64,000 nt of DNA from Bubalus kerabau. Lineage: Eukaryota; Chordata; Mammalia; Artiodactyla; Bovidae. Under the pieces are notes generated by a model. The model was not told the DNA's origin. It did not search any database and saw nothing but the letters and a program-made list of their open reading frames with translations. Positions 49,750 to 61,165 of this stretch are shown one piece after another. The position numbers and the translations under genes were made by a program. Location of the stretch: positions 10,434,001 to 10,498,000 of the forward strand of contig NC_073646.1 in assembly GCF_029407905.1 (NCBI RefSeq). Reading direction: 5' to 3'. Numbering within the stretch: position 1 is the first letter of the stretch; every line of letters begins with the position of its first letter.

Positions 49750-50893
49750 AACACAGCGAAACTCTTTCTGACATAAATCATATCAATGTTTCCTTAGGTC
49801 AGTCTCCCAAAGCAATATAAATAAAAGCAAAAGTAAATTTCTAATCAAACTCATAAGCTTTTGCCCTGCAAAAGAAACTGAAAACAAATGGAAGAAACAA
49901 GCTCCAGAATGGGAGAAAATATTTGCAAATGATGCAACCGACAGGGGTTGAATTTCCAAGATAAAGAAGCAGCTCATACAGCTCAAAATAAAAATAGACA
50001 GCCCAATCAAAAAATGAGCAGAAGACCTAAATAGACTTTTCTCCAAAGAAGACATACAGATGGCCAACAAGTCAATGGAAAGATGTTCAGTATCACTAAT
50101 TATTAGATAAATGCAAATCAAAACTATAACGAGATGTCACCTCACACCAGTCAGAATGGCCACCACCAAAACATCTACAAATAATAAGTACTGGAGAGGG
50201 TGTACAGAAAAAGGAACCCTCCTACGCTGTTGATGGGAATATAAATTGGTGCGGCCACTGTGGAGAACAGTATGGAAGTTCCTTAACAAACTGAATATAG
50301 AGTTTCCATATGAGCCAGCAATCTCACTCCTGGGCATACATATCTGGAGGAAATTCCCATTTAAAAAGATACAGGCACCTCAATGTCTATAGCAACACTA
50401 TTTACAATAGCCAAGACATGGAAGCAACCTACATGTCCATCGACAGATGAATGGATAAAGAAGATGTGTTATCTATACTACTCAATCATAAAAACAAATG
50501 AAATGATGCATTCTATACCAATGTGGATGAACCTAGAGATTACTAAGAGAAGTAAGCAAGACAAATATCATATGTTATCACTTATGAGTGGAATCTAAAA
50601 AAGAAAAAACAATACCGATGAACTTGGGACAAGACAGGAACAGACTCACAGACACAGGTTACCAAAGGGGAACTGGAGGAGGGAAAAATTAGGAGTTGGG
50701 GGTTAGCAGAGACACACTACTATATATAATATAGATGAAGAACAAGGTCCTATTGTACACACAGAAAATTATATTCAATATCCTGTCATAAGCCATAATG
50801 GAAAAAAACGTGTAACTGAATCACTTTGCTGTATACCTGAAACTAACATAATATTTTAAATCAGCTATATTTCAATAAAAATAAATAAATAAG
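49750..50893 (+). mobile_element. L1 LINE 3' end inserted in the left arm
   Basis: ORF2-end and 3' UTR of L1: GCAAAAGAAACTGAAAACAA, TCAGTATCACTAATTATTAG, CAATCTCACTCCTGGGCATA, ending TTTCAATAAAAATAAATAAA. The AAGTAAGAGTC before it and AATAAGAGTC after it look like its target duplication, although about 35 bases lie between the left copy and clear L1 sequence. Confidence 0.85.
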
Positions 50894-51040
50894 AGTCCTG
50901 GTGAAATTGAACTTGAGGTAAATAACTTTTTAGTATAAGTATGTCCCATGCAATTTGGGGGATGTACTTAAAACTAAAAAAATTATCAGTTTTGTCAACT
51001 TTGAATTTACCTGGTGTCTTCTATTGCCTCTGGCACCCTG
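50890..51040. repeat. MER53-like palindromic DNA element (left-arm copy)
   Basis: Palindrome centred near 50952: CTTTTTAGTATAAGTATGTC CC (50926-50947) is complementary to 50958-50982. The 5' part of the element lies before the L1 at about 49722-49744. Confidence 0.65.
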
Positions 51041-51544
51041 CAGCTCCAGGTCAGAGTGCATCCAGGCCCGTGAAGCCGAGGGCTCCCACCCAGGGGGCTG
51101 CCCACCTGCCCCTGGGCCTCTGACCTTTCTGCTTCCCTGCAGAAGCTGCTCCCACTTCACAGGCCTCCTCGCACCTGACCTGGGCCCTGTCCTTCTCCAG
51201 ACACAGCCGGTGCTCAGGAAGGCAGGGCAGAGGGCCGAGGGAGGAGGTGAGCCCTCCTTGGGGGCTTCTCTCAGGATCTCCGTCCACCTTGCTGGGGGGT
51301 GGCCGTGCCTGTGGTGAGCCCTGGATTTCTACCCAAATGGGCCCCAGCTGTGCCCGGGCCTCTGACTCCCCATCTGTGAAATGGGCAGAGATGCATTGCC
51401 CTGCACACTCCTGGGTCCTTCACTTGCTCCACCCTCACCTGCTCCATGCTGGATACACTGGTCTAGACACAGGGCCATAGCACTTGGCAAGACACACAAG
51501 GTGCTTGCCCCCTTCGGGCCAACATTCCAGTTGTAGATGGATGG

Positions 51545-51753
51545 TGTGGTGTTTAGTCTCTAAGTTGTGTCTGACTCTCTGTGACCCCATGGACTGTAGC
51601 CCACCAGGCTTCTCTGTCCATGGGATTTCCCAGGCAAGAACACTGGAGTGGGTTGCCATGCCCTCCTCCAGGGGATCTTGCTGACCCAGGGATCGAACCC
51701 TTGTCTCCTGCATTGCCGGGTGGATTCTTTAACACTGAGCCACCAGGGAAAAC
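51545..51753 (-). mobile_element. Bov-tA SINE
   Basis: Reverse copy, GTTTAGTCTCTAAGTTGTGT to GAGCCACCAGGGAAAAC; TGTAGATGGAT flanks it on both sides (51531 and 51754), a clear target duplication. Confidence 0.93.
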
Positions 51754-52317
51754 TGTAGATGGATAAAAACAATCAAATTTTAAAAAAAAAAGGCACAAAA
51801 GTTGTCTGAAAAGTCCACTCAATGCCCCAAACAAATGTCCCTGTCCAGCCTGGGAAGGCACGATGGAGCCGCTGAAATGGGGTAAGACCGGATGGAGATG
51901 TTCCGTCAGCATCAGATACACACCGGGGTTTGAAGGATTAGTAGGAAAAAAGGATGTAACATATTTTCTCATAATTTTGAAACTTCTCCCATACTGAAAT
52001 GATTGTGTATTGGGTTAAAGTGCAATGAAAATCAACTTGCCCTGATTTTACTTTTTTAGATGTGGCTAGGAGCACACTTCCTATGATGCATGTGGCTTGC
52101 ATTACATTTCTGTTCTAGAGCGTGATCGTCTGGGAATTCAAAAGGAGGACAGGGAAGTCACTCTGAACTGAGCCTCAGCATTGAAAAGAATTTTTATGCC
52201 CAGGTTGAAACAAATACAAACAGCATAATAAACACTTGTGTACTTGTCCTGGTTCAAAATTCTCAAACCAGCTCTTCCTTTTGTATTGACCCATTCCCCA
52301 TTTCCTTCTTCCGTATG

Positions 52318-52466
52318 ATTTTTTCTTTTCCTGGTTGTGCCGGGTGTGTTTCATCAGGAAGGCAGGCTTAGCTTGTGGGATCTTAGTTCCCTTACCAGGA
52401 ATTGAACCCATGTCCGCTACATTGGAAGGCAGATTCTTTATCACCAGACCACCAGAGAAAGTCCCC
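52318..52466 (-). mobile_element. CHR-type SINE
   Basis: Reverse copy, CTTAGTTCCCTTACCAGGAA to ACCACCAGAGAAAGTCCC. Confidence 0.85.
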
Positions 52467-52768
52467 TTCTTCTGTATGATTTTGAAGCAAACCCCAGCAT
52501 CTAATTGTTTCACTTTAATACTTTGATACATAGCTCTGAAAATGGACTCTTGGAAAAACAAAATCACAGCAATCCCGCTCCTAAGTACAGCCCCAAGAGA
52601 ACTGAAAACATGTTTATAAAATACCTTGTACAGGAATGTTCAGACAGGCATCATTCTTAGTAGCCCAAACATAGAAACAGCCCAAATGTCTGTCAGTTGA
52701 TGAGGATAAACAAAACTCACGATATCCATATGATGAATAATCTTTTGCAATAAAAAGGAATGAAGTGA

Positions 52769-52941
52769 AGACTTCCCTGGTTGTCCAGTGGTTAAGAATC
52801 CGCCTTCCAATGCAGGGGATGTGGTTTGATCCCTGGTCATGGAACTAAGATCCCACATGCTGTGGGGCAACTAAATCCTGGCACCGCAACTAGAGAAACC
52901 TACATGCACTGCAATGAAGACCCAGCAAAATAAAACGGAGT
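52769..52941 (+). mobile_element. CHR-type SINE nested in L1
   Basis: ACTTCCCTGGTTGTCCAGTG to AAGACCCAGCAAAATAAAAC, with AGTGAAG on both sides. Confidence 0.87.
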
Positions 52942-53115
52942 GAAGAGCCCATACCTGCTACAGCCTCAGTGAAATTTGCAAACATGATGCTCAGTGAAAG
53001 AGGCTGGATGCACATGTTACCTGATTCTGTTTATATGAAATGTCCAGAATTGGCAAATCCATAGAGACAGAAAGCAGGTTAGTGTTTGCCAAGGGCTAGG
53101 GGATGACTTTTCATA

Positions 53116-54064
53116 CTGTTCAGGGAGTTCTCAGGGCGAAAATACTAGAGTGGTTTGCCATTGCCTCCTCCAGTGGACCACGTTTTATCAGAACTCTCTA
53201 CTATAACCCATTTGTCTTGGGTGGCCCTGCATGGCATGGCCCATAGCTTCATTGAGTTAAGGGAGATTGCTGGGAGAAATATCAACAGCCTCAGATATGC
53301 AGATGATACCACTCTAACGGCAGAAAGTAAAGAAGAACTAAAGAGCCTCTTGATGAGGGTGAAAAAGGAGAGTGAAAATGCTGGCTTAAAATTCAACATT
53401 CAAAAAACTGGAATCATGGCATCCAGTCCCATCACTTCATAACAGATAGAAGGGGAAAAGTGGAAACAGTGACAGATTTTATTTCCTGGGGCTCCAGAAT
53501 CACTGCTGACAGTAACTATAGACATGAAATTAAAAGGCACTTGCTCCTTGGAAAGAAAGCTATGATCAACCTAGATAGCATATTAAAAAGCAGAGACATT
53601 ATCACTTTGCAGACTAAAGTCCAAAGCTATGGTTTTTCCAGTAGTCACATATGGATGTGAAAGTTGGACTGTAAAGAAGGCTGAGTGCTGAAGAATTGAT
53701 GCTTTAAGAATGTGATGCTGGAGAAGACTCTTGAGAGTCCCTTGGACTGCAAGGAGATCAAACCAGTCAATCCTAAAGGAAATCAACCCTGAATATTCAT
53801 TGGAAGGACTGATGCTGAAACTGAAGCTCCAATACTTTGGCCATCTGATGAGAAGAGCTGAGTCATTGGAAAAGACCCTGATGCTGGGAAAGATTGAAGG
53901 CAGGAGGAGAAGGGGATGACAGAGGATGCGATGGTTAGATGGCATCACTGACTCAATGGACATGAATCTGAGCAAACTCCAGGAGATGGTGAAGGACAAG
54001 GAAGCCTGGTGCGCTGCAGTCCATGGGGCCACAATGAGTCGGACACGACTGAGTAACTGAACAA
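53116..54064 (+). mobile_element. BovB LINE fragment with reverse transcriptase motif
   Basis: BovB reverse transcriptase part encoding NINSLRYADDTTLTAESKEE (53280-53339), with the YADD active-site box, then the C-terminal region through the 3' tail. Frameshifts and stops break the frame after 53442 and around 53690, so it is dead. The first about 150 bp (53116-53265) carry other sequence joined directly before the polymerase segment. Confidence 0.92.
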
Positions 54065-54409
54065 GGGGCTGGCTGCTGGTGACTACAAAGTTTCTTTTGT
54101 GGGTGATGAAAATGTCCCTGAATTAGATAGTGGTGATGATTTCACAGTTTTGGGAATATCCTAAAACTCACTGCATGTTATACTTTAAAAGGATGAATTG
54201 TACGGTATTCAAATTTTATGTCCATTTTTAAAAGCTTCAATATTATCATGCCTAACACGATGAATAATAATCCTTTGTGTTAGAGATCGTATCCAAAATC
54301 CTGTCAGGGTTCATTTCCTGATTGTCTCATAAATATTTTTATTTCCCATAGTTTGTTCCAGTCCCACCCCAAGCAGGGCCATGCCATGCAGGTGAGTAAT
54401 GCACAGACT

Positions 54410-54900
54410 GTTGTTAATTAGTCACTAAATCATGTCCACCTCTTTGTGACCCCATGGACTGTAGCCCGCCAGGCTCCTCTGTCCATGGGGTTTTCCACAC
54501 CAGAATATTGGAGTGGCAGAGAAGGCAATGGCACCCCACTCCAGTACTCTTTCCTGGAAAGTCCCATGGACGGAGGAGCTTGGTAGGCTGCAGTCCATGG
54601 GGTCACTAGGAGTCGGACAGGACGGAGTGACTTCACTTTCACTTTTCACTTTCATGCATTGGAGAAGGAAATGGCAACCCACTCCAGCATTCTTGCCTGG
54701 AGAGTCCCAGGGACAGGGAAGCCTGGTGGGCTGCTGTCTATGGGGTCGCACAGAGTTGGACATGACTGAAGCGACTTAGCAGCAGCATCCTGGAGTGGGT
54801 TGCCCTTTCCTCCTCCAGGGGATCTTCCTGACCCAGGAATCGAACCTGCCTCTCCAGCTTGGCAGGTGGATTCTCTACTACGGAGCCACCAGGGAAGTCC
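54410..54900 (-). mobile_element. Bov-tA SINE split by Bov-A2
   Basis: Reverse Bov-tA in two parts (54410-54518 and 54788-54900). Confidence 0.9.
54519..54787 (+). mobile_element. Bov-A2 SINE nested in Bov-tA
   Basis: Complete Bov-A2 flanked by TGGAGTGG on both sides, which is Bov-tA body sequence duplicated at insertion. Confidence 0.92.
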
Positions 54901-55164
54901 TCTACAGAGATAGATCTCTAAACCAGAAGGTTCCTCTCCTCTCTCCTCTCGTACAATGTGTTTGTGGAAGACCCAGACCCTGGGTCTTTTGCATCTTCTC
55001 ATGATCTGTGTCCTGTGGCTTCTCTGGGGGTGGGGGACCCCACATTCTCAGACTGCTATGTAGGGCATTGCACCCCACCAGCTCTCCCCCAGTGGCAGCT
55101 GACTTGCCAAAGAAATACCACTGCAAGGTAGGAGCTGGCACAGAGCTGTGTGTTCAGTCAGAAC

Positions 55165-55374
55165 ACATGGAGCGTGTGGTTCGGTCATGTTCGACAGCTT
55201 TGCAACCTGTGGACTATAGCCCACCAGACTCCTTTGTTCATGGAATTCTGTAGGCAAGAATGCTGAAGTGGGTTGCCATACTCTTTTCCAGGGGATCTTC
55301 CCCACCCAGGGATTGAACCCCAGTCTCCTGCACTGGCAGGCAGATTCTTTACCATCTGAGCCACCGGGGAAGCC
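55165..55374 (-). mobile_element. Bov-tA SINE
   Basis: Reverse copy, diverged: GGTTCGGTCATGTTCGACAG to GAGCCACCGGGGAAGCC. Confidence 0.88.
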
Positions 55375-55719
55375 TGTGACAGGACCTGGGTGCCAGGTAA
55401 ACAGCAAGGACTAGGCCTTATCTACAGACTGTTACAGGAGTCTCGTCAGAGTCCCCAGAAAACAAGATCTTTCCCAGGCCCTCTTATCTTTCCACTTTGC
55501 ACAGATTTCACAGGGCCCTCCACCCCTTCCGTTTCTGCTGCCAGAGCTGTACCCTGTCCTGTACACAGGTGGGAGCAGGAGACCTGGGTCTCTGTCCTCA
55601 GGTAAGTGGTTCCCACCTTCCCCCTCCCACTAGGTGGACCCCAAACTCCCACCCTGGCTTATACGGCTTTGCAGGGCAGGACAAGCTCCCCTCTTTCAGC
55701 TCAGAGGCTCACTCTGCAT

Positions 55720-56055
55720 CTGCATGCTGGCCAGATTCCACCAGTCATTACAACATACCCACGTGGGTCTTTCCTTCCTCAGGGCCTTTGCACAGGCTGT
55801 TTTGGGGTTTGTTTGTTTGTTTGTTTTCTGCATCAGTGCTCCCTCGTGCACACACTGATTTATCGTGGTGCTGATAACAAGGAGGCTCCAAGCCTCCCTT
55901 CCAGACCCCCAGCCTAATGACCCAGCTACCGTCTCTACACCTTTGCTGTCTCTGTTTTGAGTTCTTGAGGGACTTTTCACGTGCCCCCTAACTCATCCCT
56001 CTTGCTTGCTGTTTGGTCATTTGTATTCCCTCAGAACTAGAATCTCAGCGCTGGG
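55720..56055 (+). repeat. L2 LINE 3' part
   Basis: CCTCAGGGCCTTTGCACAGG and the following C/T-rich text; includes a (GTTT)n run at 55804-55826. Confidence 0.7.
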
Positions 56056-56059
56056 AGGG

Positions 56060-57150
56060 AAGGACCCTGTGTCTAGACTCACACCCAGAGGAAGTGGAGG
56101 AGCAGGTGAGTGAAGGCCCCCGGGGGTGTGTAGGACAGAGATTCTCTCCCTACCCATCTCACAGATGGGGAAATAGAGGCCCAGACACAGCTGAGGTCCA
56201 TCTGAATAGAAATCAAGGACTCCACTCTGTGTTCCACCTGCCGTCAGGAAAGTGTGTGGGCGCCCCACAGGTAGCCCACGGGAGGAGCCCACTCCCCCCT
56301 TGGTTCTCTGCCCTGCCTTCCTGGGCACCTGCCATGGCTGGAGAGGGACAGGGCCCGGGTCAGGTGGGAGGAGGTCTGTGAAGTGGGTGCAGCTTCTGTG
56401 GGGTAGCAGGAAGGTGAGAGGCATGGGAACAGGTGGGCAGCCTCAGGGGCCTGGAGTCATGGGGCCCCCAGATGCAGTAGAGGACACCAGGTAAACCTGA
56501 AGTTGAGATAAACAACCGGTAATTTTTTAGTATAGCTATGTCCCGAATGGGCTTCCCTTGTGACTCAGACAGTCAAGTATCTGCCCGAAATGTGGGAGAC
56601 CCATGTTCGATCCCTGGGTCAGGAAGAGCCCCTGGAGAAGAGAACAGCTACTCACTCCAGTATTCTTGCCCGGAGAATCCCATGGACAGAGGAGTCTGGC
56701 GGGCTACAGTCCATGGGGTCGCAGAGTTGGACATGACTGAGCGACTAACACGGTCGCTGTCATGTCCCAAATATTGCATGGGACATACTTATCCTAAAAA
56801 GTTTCTTACCTCCAGTTCAATTCCACCAGGCTCCCTTATTCTTACTTGTTAGATCTGGTGCCCCAATTTGGGAGGAGGGTTCAGGGGCACTGCCAGGCGC
56901 CAGGTAGGCAGATCCAGCAGGAGTGCCCAGCTGAGTGTGAGATGAGGCTGCTGGCCTGGGAAAGACAGGCATGGGGCTGCTGTTTCCTGCCCCTGCTCCT
57001 GCCTGATGGGGAATGGGGGCAGCTCAGGGCCTCTTCCAGCTCCGGGTCTGATCAAACACCCTCTACTTGCTGCTTAACCCTCTGTACCAGCCGCCCTTGA
57101 CTCACAAGATAAAGAGCAGAAAGTCTGCAGGGCTTAGGGCCTGGCAAGGT
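56060..57150 (-). repeat. Right arm of the inverted duplication
   Basis: Reverse-complement partner of 49445-51475; about 0.88 kb without its Bov-tA. Inner edge near 56061-56077, outer edge near ATAAAGAGCAGAAAGTCTG (57109-57127). It contains the second MER53-like palindrome at about 56485-56545 and 56757-56860. Confidence 0.85.
56544..56756 (+). mobile_element. Bov-tA SINE inserted in the right arm
   Basis: Forward copy, flanked by ATGTCCCGAAT (56537 region) and ATGTCCCAAAT (56762 region): a target duplication with one mismatch. It splits the MER53-like palindrome near its centre. Confidence 0.93.
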
Positions 57151-57920
57151 CTGCTAGTTACTTACCTGCTGTGCGACTGTTTAGCCAATGGCAGTGTCCT
57201 AATGACACGGGCCCCTGCCTGGTGGGGAGGTATGAGAATTAAAGAGCTGGATGCTTTCGCTCCTTCCTGCAGCTGGGCCACTGCGTGTCCTTTCGCATGA
57301 GCCCTGCTGGCTGCTTAACCATGCGGAGGCCTTCTCTCAAGTCCACTGATGCTGCCTCTTTGTGCCAGAAGCTTGCTCTTTGCTCTGGTCTCTGCTTTCA
57401 CCTGGAATGAGAAGGGAGGCCTTCGCTAGGCCAGCGGGCCACTCCCTGGAGAGAGGAAATTCCAAAGCAGGGGACAAAAGGGACAGGCAAGCTTTGATGT
57501 GTCCGGCCTGGCCTCCCAAGCCATCTGACATCTCTCCAGGCTGTGGAGGAGTCAGTAAACAGGCCAGAGAAGAAGGCCTCTTATTACTCAAGGGCTGGGC
57601 CAAGGGCAGAAATGTCAAGTTCACTGCAGGGCTGTTTCAGGGAGAGTGGTCAGTGGTTGGTACTCATCTTGAGCTCTGGCCTCCTGTTGGAGTGCTGGGA
57701 GCTTGGCGGGTCCCTCCCACGGGTCCAGTGCAGGGAAGATCACAATGCTGGTCTCTCTCCCAGCAGCTGGAAGTCCAGTTTGTGTCCTGCCCACGCTAGA
57801 GAAGATGCTGCAAGTGGACTCTGCTTGGTGGGGGCCTACTGATCTTTTCTGCCTCACCCTCCTCCACCCATCATGCTCTGGGAACCCTGGGCCAGAGTCT
57901 AAGATTTCCAGAAGCACCAA
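57151..57920. other. Intergenic stretch with no recognised element
   Basis: No repeat or gene recognised. Open frames of about 100-145 codons on both strands show no known domain. Confidence 0.45.
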
Positions 57921-57924
57921 TCCC

Positions 57925-58480
57925 CTTCCTGCCTCAGGGCCTTTGCACCTGCTCTTTTCCCTTCCAGGAGTGCCCTATCTCCCCAGATTTTCTTAGGACT
58001 GACAATATGAGGTCTCTCTCCAAAAAGACTTCACTGACTCCCAGCCCATGTTCCACCCAATCGCTCAATCCCTCTCTAGGGTCTGGAATCTAGACATGTT
58101 TTGTCCTCTTTCTAGCACTTTCCATGACGTCTAATTATCTTGGTTTCTTATTAGTTAAGCACTCTTTCTCCTCCCCTGTCCACCACTCGAATATTATCTC
58201 CGTAAGAACAGGTGACCCTGAGATGGTGGTCCAGGGTTAAGACTTCGCCTTCCAATGCAGGGGGTGCAGGTTCTTTCCCTGATCAGGAAGCTAAGATCCC
58301 ACATGCCTCATGGTGAAAAAATCAAAACATAAACCAGAAGCAATATTGTAAGAAATTCAATGAAGACCTTAAAAATGGTCCACATAAAAAAAAAAAAAAG
58401 CTTAAAAAACAAAAACAGACGCCCCTTCTGTCCACTGAGGACAGTGTCAGGCACACTGTGGATGTTGGAACAGTGTCTGG
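57925..58480 (+). repeat. L2 LINE 3' end split by a CHR SINE
   Basis: CCTCAGGGCCTTTGCACCTG and CCACTCGAATATTATCTCCG before, AGTGTCAGGCACACTGTGGA after, the CHR copy at 58216-58398. Confidence 0.7.
58216..58398 (+). mobile_element. CHR-type SINE nested in L2
   Basis: GATGGTGGTCCAGGGTTAAG to a poly-A at 58387-58399. Confidence 0.85.
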
Positions 58481-59044
58481 TGAGTAAGCGATGAAGAGAT
58501 GAGAGACTCTGGGGAATGTGCCAGGCAGCAGATATCTGCCCACTGTGCAGAAGATATTTCGGGTCAGGGCAAACAGAAGCCTGGATTCCACTCCCCGCTG
58601 GGCGGGTATGATCTGAATCCAAGTTTTTCCCAGAAACGCATGCATCACGGACACAGATTGGAACGGGATGGGCAGTGGGGCCGGGTAGCCCAGGCTCCAG
58701 TTCAGAAGCACGGGTCTCATGGAGGAGAAGCCCATGTGTCGCCTGGCTGCCAGCCCTGGCAGGTCAGAGAGCCAGCAGGCAGAAAGCCACCACTTACGGG
58801 AAATGCTCTGATGAGAAGAAAAGGGCTGAGAGTTGTTTGGACCCAGCACTGGCCCCGGTCCAGATGGGATCAGGAAGCCTGCACCACCGCGTCAACCCAG
58901 CTCAGTTCCTCCTGGGAGCTGCTGTCGGCTGAGAGAGAGCCTTAAGAAAAAGCCAAGGGGCCCCACCCCTCCATTCCTGCCTCCTCGCTTGCAAAAGAAC
59001 AACAAAAAGCAGTTTGTAAGATATTTGAATGAGTCCTGAGAGGC

Positions 59045-59265
59045 AGCCAAGTGCGGTGGCTGAGAACAGACTCACAGCTTGACCGGATTCGAAGCTCAGC
59101 TCCTCTGCTTTTCAGCCAGGAGATCTTGGGCAAGTTATTAAATCTCCCAGCCTCAGCTTTCTTGCCTGTAAATGAGGATACTTGTGGCATCTCCTTCTGA
59201 GGACTGATGGGGAGAGTGAAAGAGTTAATAGTTTACTATGTGCTAGGAACATTGCTGGCCACTCC
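59045..59265 (+). repeat. MIR SINE
   Basis: Near full length: GCGGTGGCTGAGAACAGACT, CAGCTTTCTTGCCTGTAAAT and a GTGCTAGGAACATTGCTGG tail. A second MIR-like piece (59335-59455, GGGGAGACTGAGGCTCAGAG) follows. Confidence 0.78.
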
Positions 59266-59814
59266 TGTATGCTGAATAAATTGTCAGTCTGTCCTATGAC
59301 CACGCCGGGAGACAAGCTGGACTGTGTCCATTCTATGGATGGGGAGACTGAGGCTCAGAGAGTTTTTTAGAGCAGGGGCACAGCAAACACGTGGTAAAAC
59401 CCAGAACAGATCTCAAGTCTCCTGCCTCTTGATCAGAGTTCTGCTCATCATGTAATGCTGGGCTCTGCAGTCAAGCTCTTGACCCAGGGTTGTGTGGCAT
59501 TGGCCAGAGGGCTGAATTTGGTCTCCAGGCATGTTTGGGTCAGACCCATGTCACTGAAAAGAGCCAACAGATGGAGTCTATGAAATTAATTGCCAATATT
59601 TAAAAATCAGATGTCATTTTTTTTTTTAATCCTTATATCTGGTTTCTCTTGAGAAACTGGGCACTCAGGCATTGTGGAGCCTGCCATCCCCTATGGCAGA
59701 GCTGAGCGGGGGCTGTCCCCCTCTAGATGAGGTCCCCTAGACCCAGCAGTTTGCTCATTTCTGTTCTCTGTCTGCTCCCGAAAAGTTTGCTTCCGCTTAA
59801 AACCCACTGTCTTG

Positions 59815-60062
59815 GAACTTCCCTGGTGGTTTAGTGGTTAAGAATCCACCTGCCAGTGAAGCAGGCTTGGGTTTGATCCCTGGTCCAGGAAGATCGCATA
59901 TGCCATGGGATGCTAAGCCAGAATGCTGCAACTGCTGAAGGCCGCGTGCCCTGGAGTCCATGCCCTGCAACGAAAAAAGCCACTGAAGTGAGAAGCCCAT
60001 GCACAGCAACAGAGGCTCAGTGCAGCCAAACAAAACACAAAGCAACAACCATAACAGAAATA
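59815..60062 (+). mobile_element. CHR-type SINE
   Basis: GGAACTTCCCTGGTGGTTTA to an A-rich tail of ACAAAC units. Confidence 0.88.
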
Positions 60063-60220
60063 AAAACAAACAAAAAACTCACCGTCTAAGGTGGGACTCC
60101 CCAGAAGCAGACCCTACCCACTGACAAGGATTCATAAGAACGTGAGGTTTTAGAGCAGAGGGAGGAAGACCAGGCAGACATGAGATATTAGGTAAAGTCC
60201 CACAGAAGGTGTATTATCTT

Positions 60221-60775
60221 CCTGTTGTTCAGTCGCTCAGTCGTGTCTGACTCTTTGCAACCCCATGGACTGCAGCACACCAGGCTTCCCTGTCCTTCAC
60301 TATTTCCCAGAGTTTGCTTAAACTCATGTCCATTGAGTCGATGATGCCATCCAACCATCTCATCCTCTGTCGCCCCCTTCTCCTCCTGTCCTCAACCTTT
60401 CCCAGCATCAGGGTCTTTTCCACTGAGTTGGTTCTTTGGATCAGGTGGCCAAGTATTGGAGTTTCAGCTTCAGCATCAGTCCTTCCAGTGAATATTCAGG
60501 GTTGATTTCCTTTAGGATAGACTGGTTGGATTTCCTTGCAGTCCAGGGAATTCTCAAGAGCCTTCTGCAGCACCATAGTTTGAAAGCATGAATTCTTCCG
60601 TACTCAGCCTTCTTTATGGTCCAGCTTTCACATCCATACATGACTACTGGAAAAACCATAGCTTCGACTCTACAGACCTTTGTTGGCAAAGTGTTGTCTC
60701 TGCTTTTTAACATGCTGCCTAGGTATATCATAGCTTTCCTTCCATGGAGCAAGCGTCTTTTAGTTTCATTAATTT
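60221..60775 (-). mobile_element. BovB LINE 3' fragment
   Basis: Reverse BovB with 103- and 64-codon frames on the - strand (VEAMVFPVVMYGCESW; GRRRRGRQRMRWLDG). 5'-truncated. Confidence 0.92.
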
Positions 60776-60777
60776 AG

Positions 60778-61165
60778 TTAATTTCCTAGGGCTGCCACAA
60801 TGAAGTACCACAAATGGAGTGGCTTAAACAACAGATTTTTTTTTTCCATCTCACAGTCTGGGAGCCAGAAGTCCAAGGTCAAGATTGTCAATAGGGCCGG
60901 GCCTCCTCTGAAGGCACCAGGGAAGGGTCTGTCCCGGCCCCTCTCCTGGCTGCTGCTGGTCCTAGGCTTGTGAGAGCATGACTCCATCCTTATTGTATTC
61001 TCCCTGTGTGCATGCTTCCCGTTTTTAGAGGGATACCAGTCATGCTGGATTCAAGGCCCACCCTACCCCTCATCTTAAATATTTACATCGGCCATGACTT
61101 TACTTCCAAATAAGGTCTCATTCTGAGGGACTAGGGGCTGGGACTTTAACATTTGAATGTGGGGA
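60778..61165 (-). repeat. Old dispersed repeat, probably MaLR-type LTR
   Basis: Same family as 29485-29970: TTTCCTAGGGCTGCCACAAT, AAATAAGGTCTCATTCTGAG. Confidence 0.5.

Larger units (their letters stand above)
49445..51475 (+). repeat. Left arm of an inverted duplication
   Basis: After removing the 1.1 kb L1 insertion, about 0.89 kb aligns with the reverse complement of 56060-57150. In the best stretch (51096-51200 against 56442-56338) about 90 of 105 bases match by eye. The outer edge is near GACTTTCTGCTCTTTAT (49473-49489) and the inner edge near GTCTAGACACAGGG (51461-51474). Confidence 0.85.
52560..54245 (+). repeat. L1M 3' end split by CHR and BovB
   Basis: Parts 52560-52768, 52942-53115 and 54065-54245 read as one L1 3' end (CACAGCAATCCCGCTCCTAA; GATGCTCAGTGAAAGAGGCT; GAATTGTACGGTATTCAAAT). 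Confidence 0.75.
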
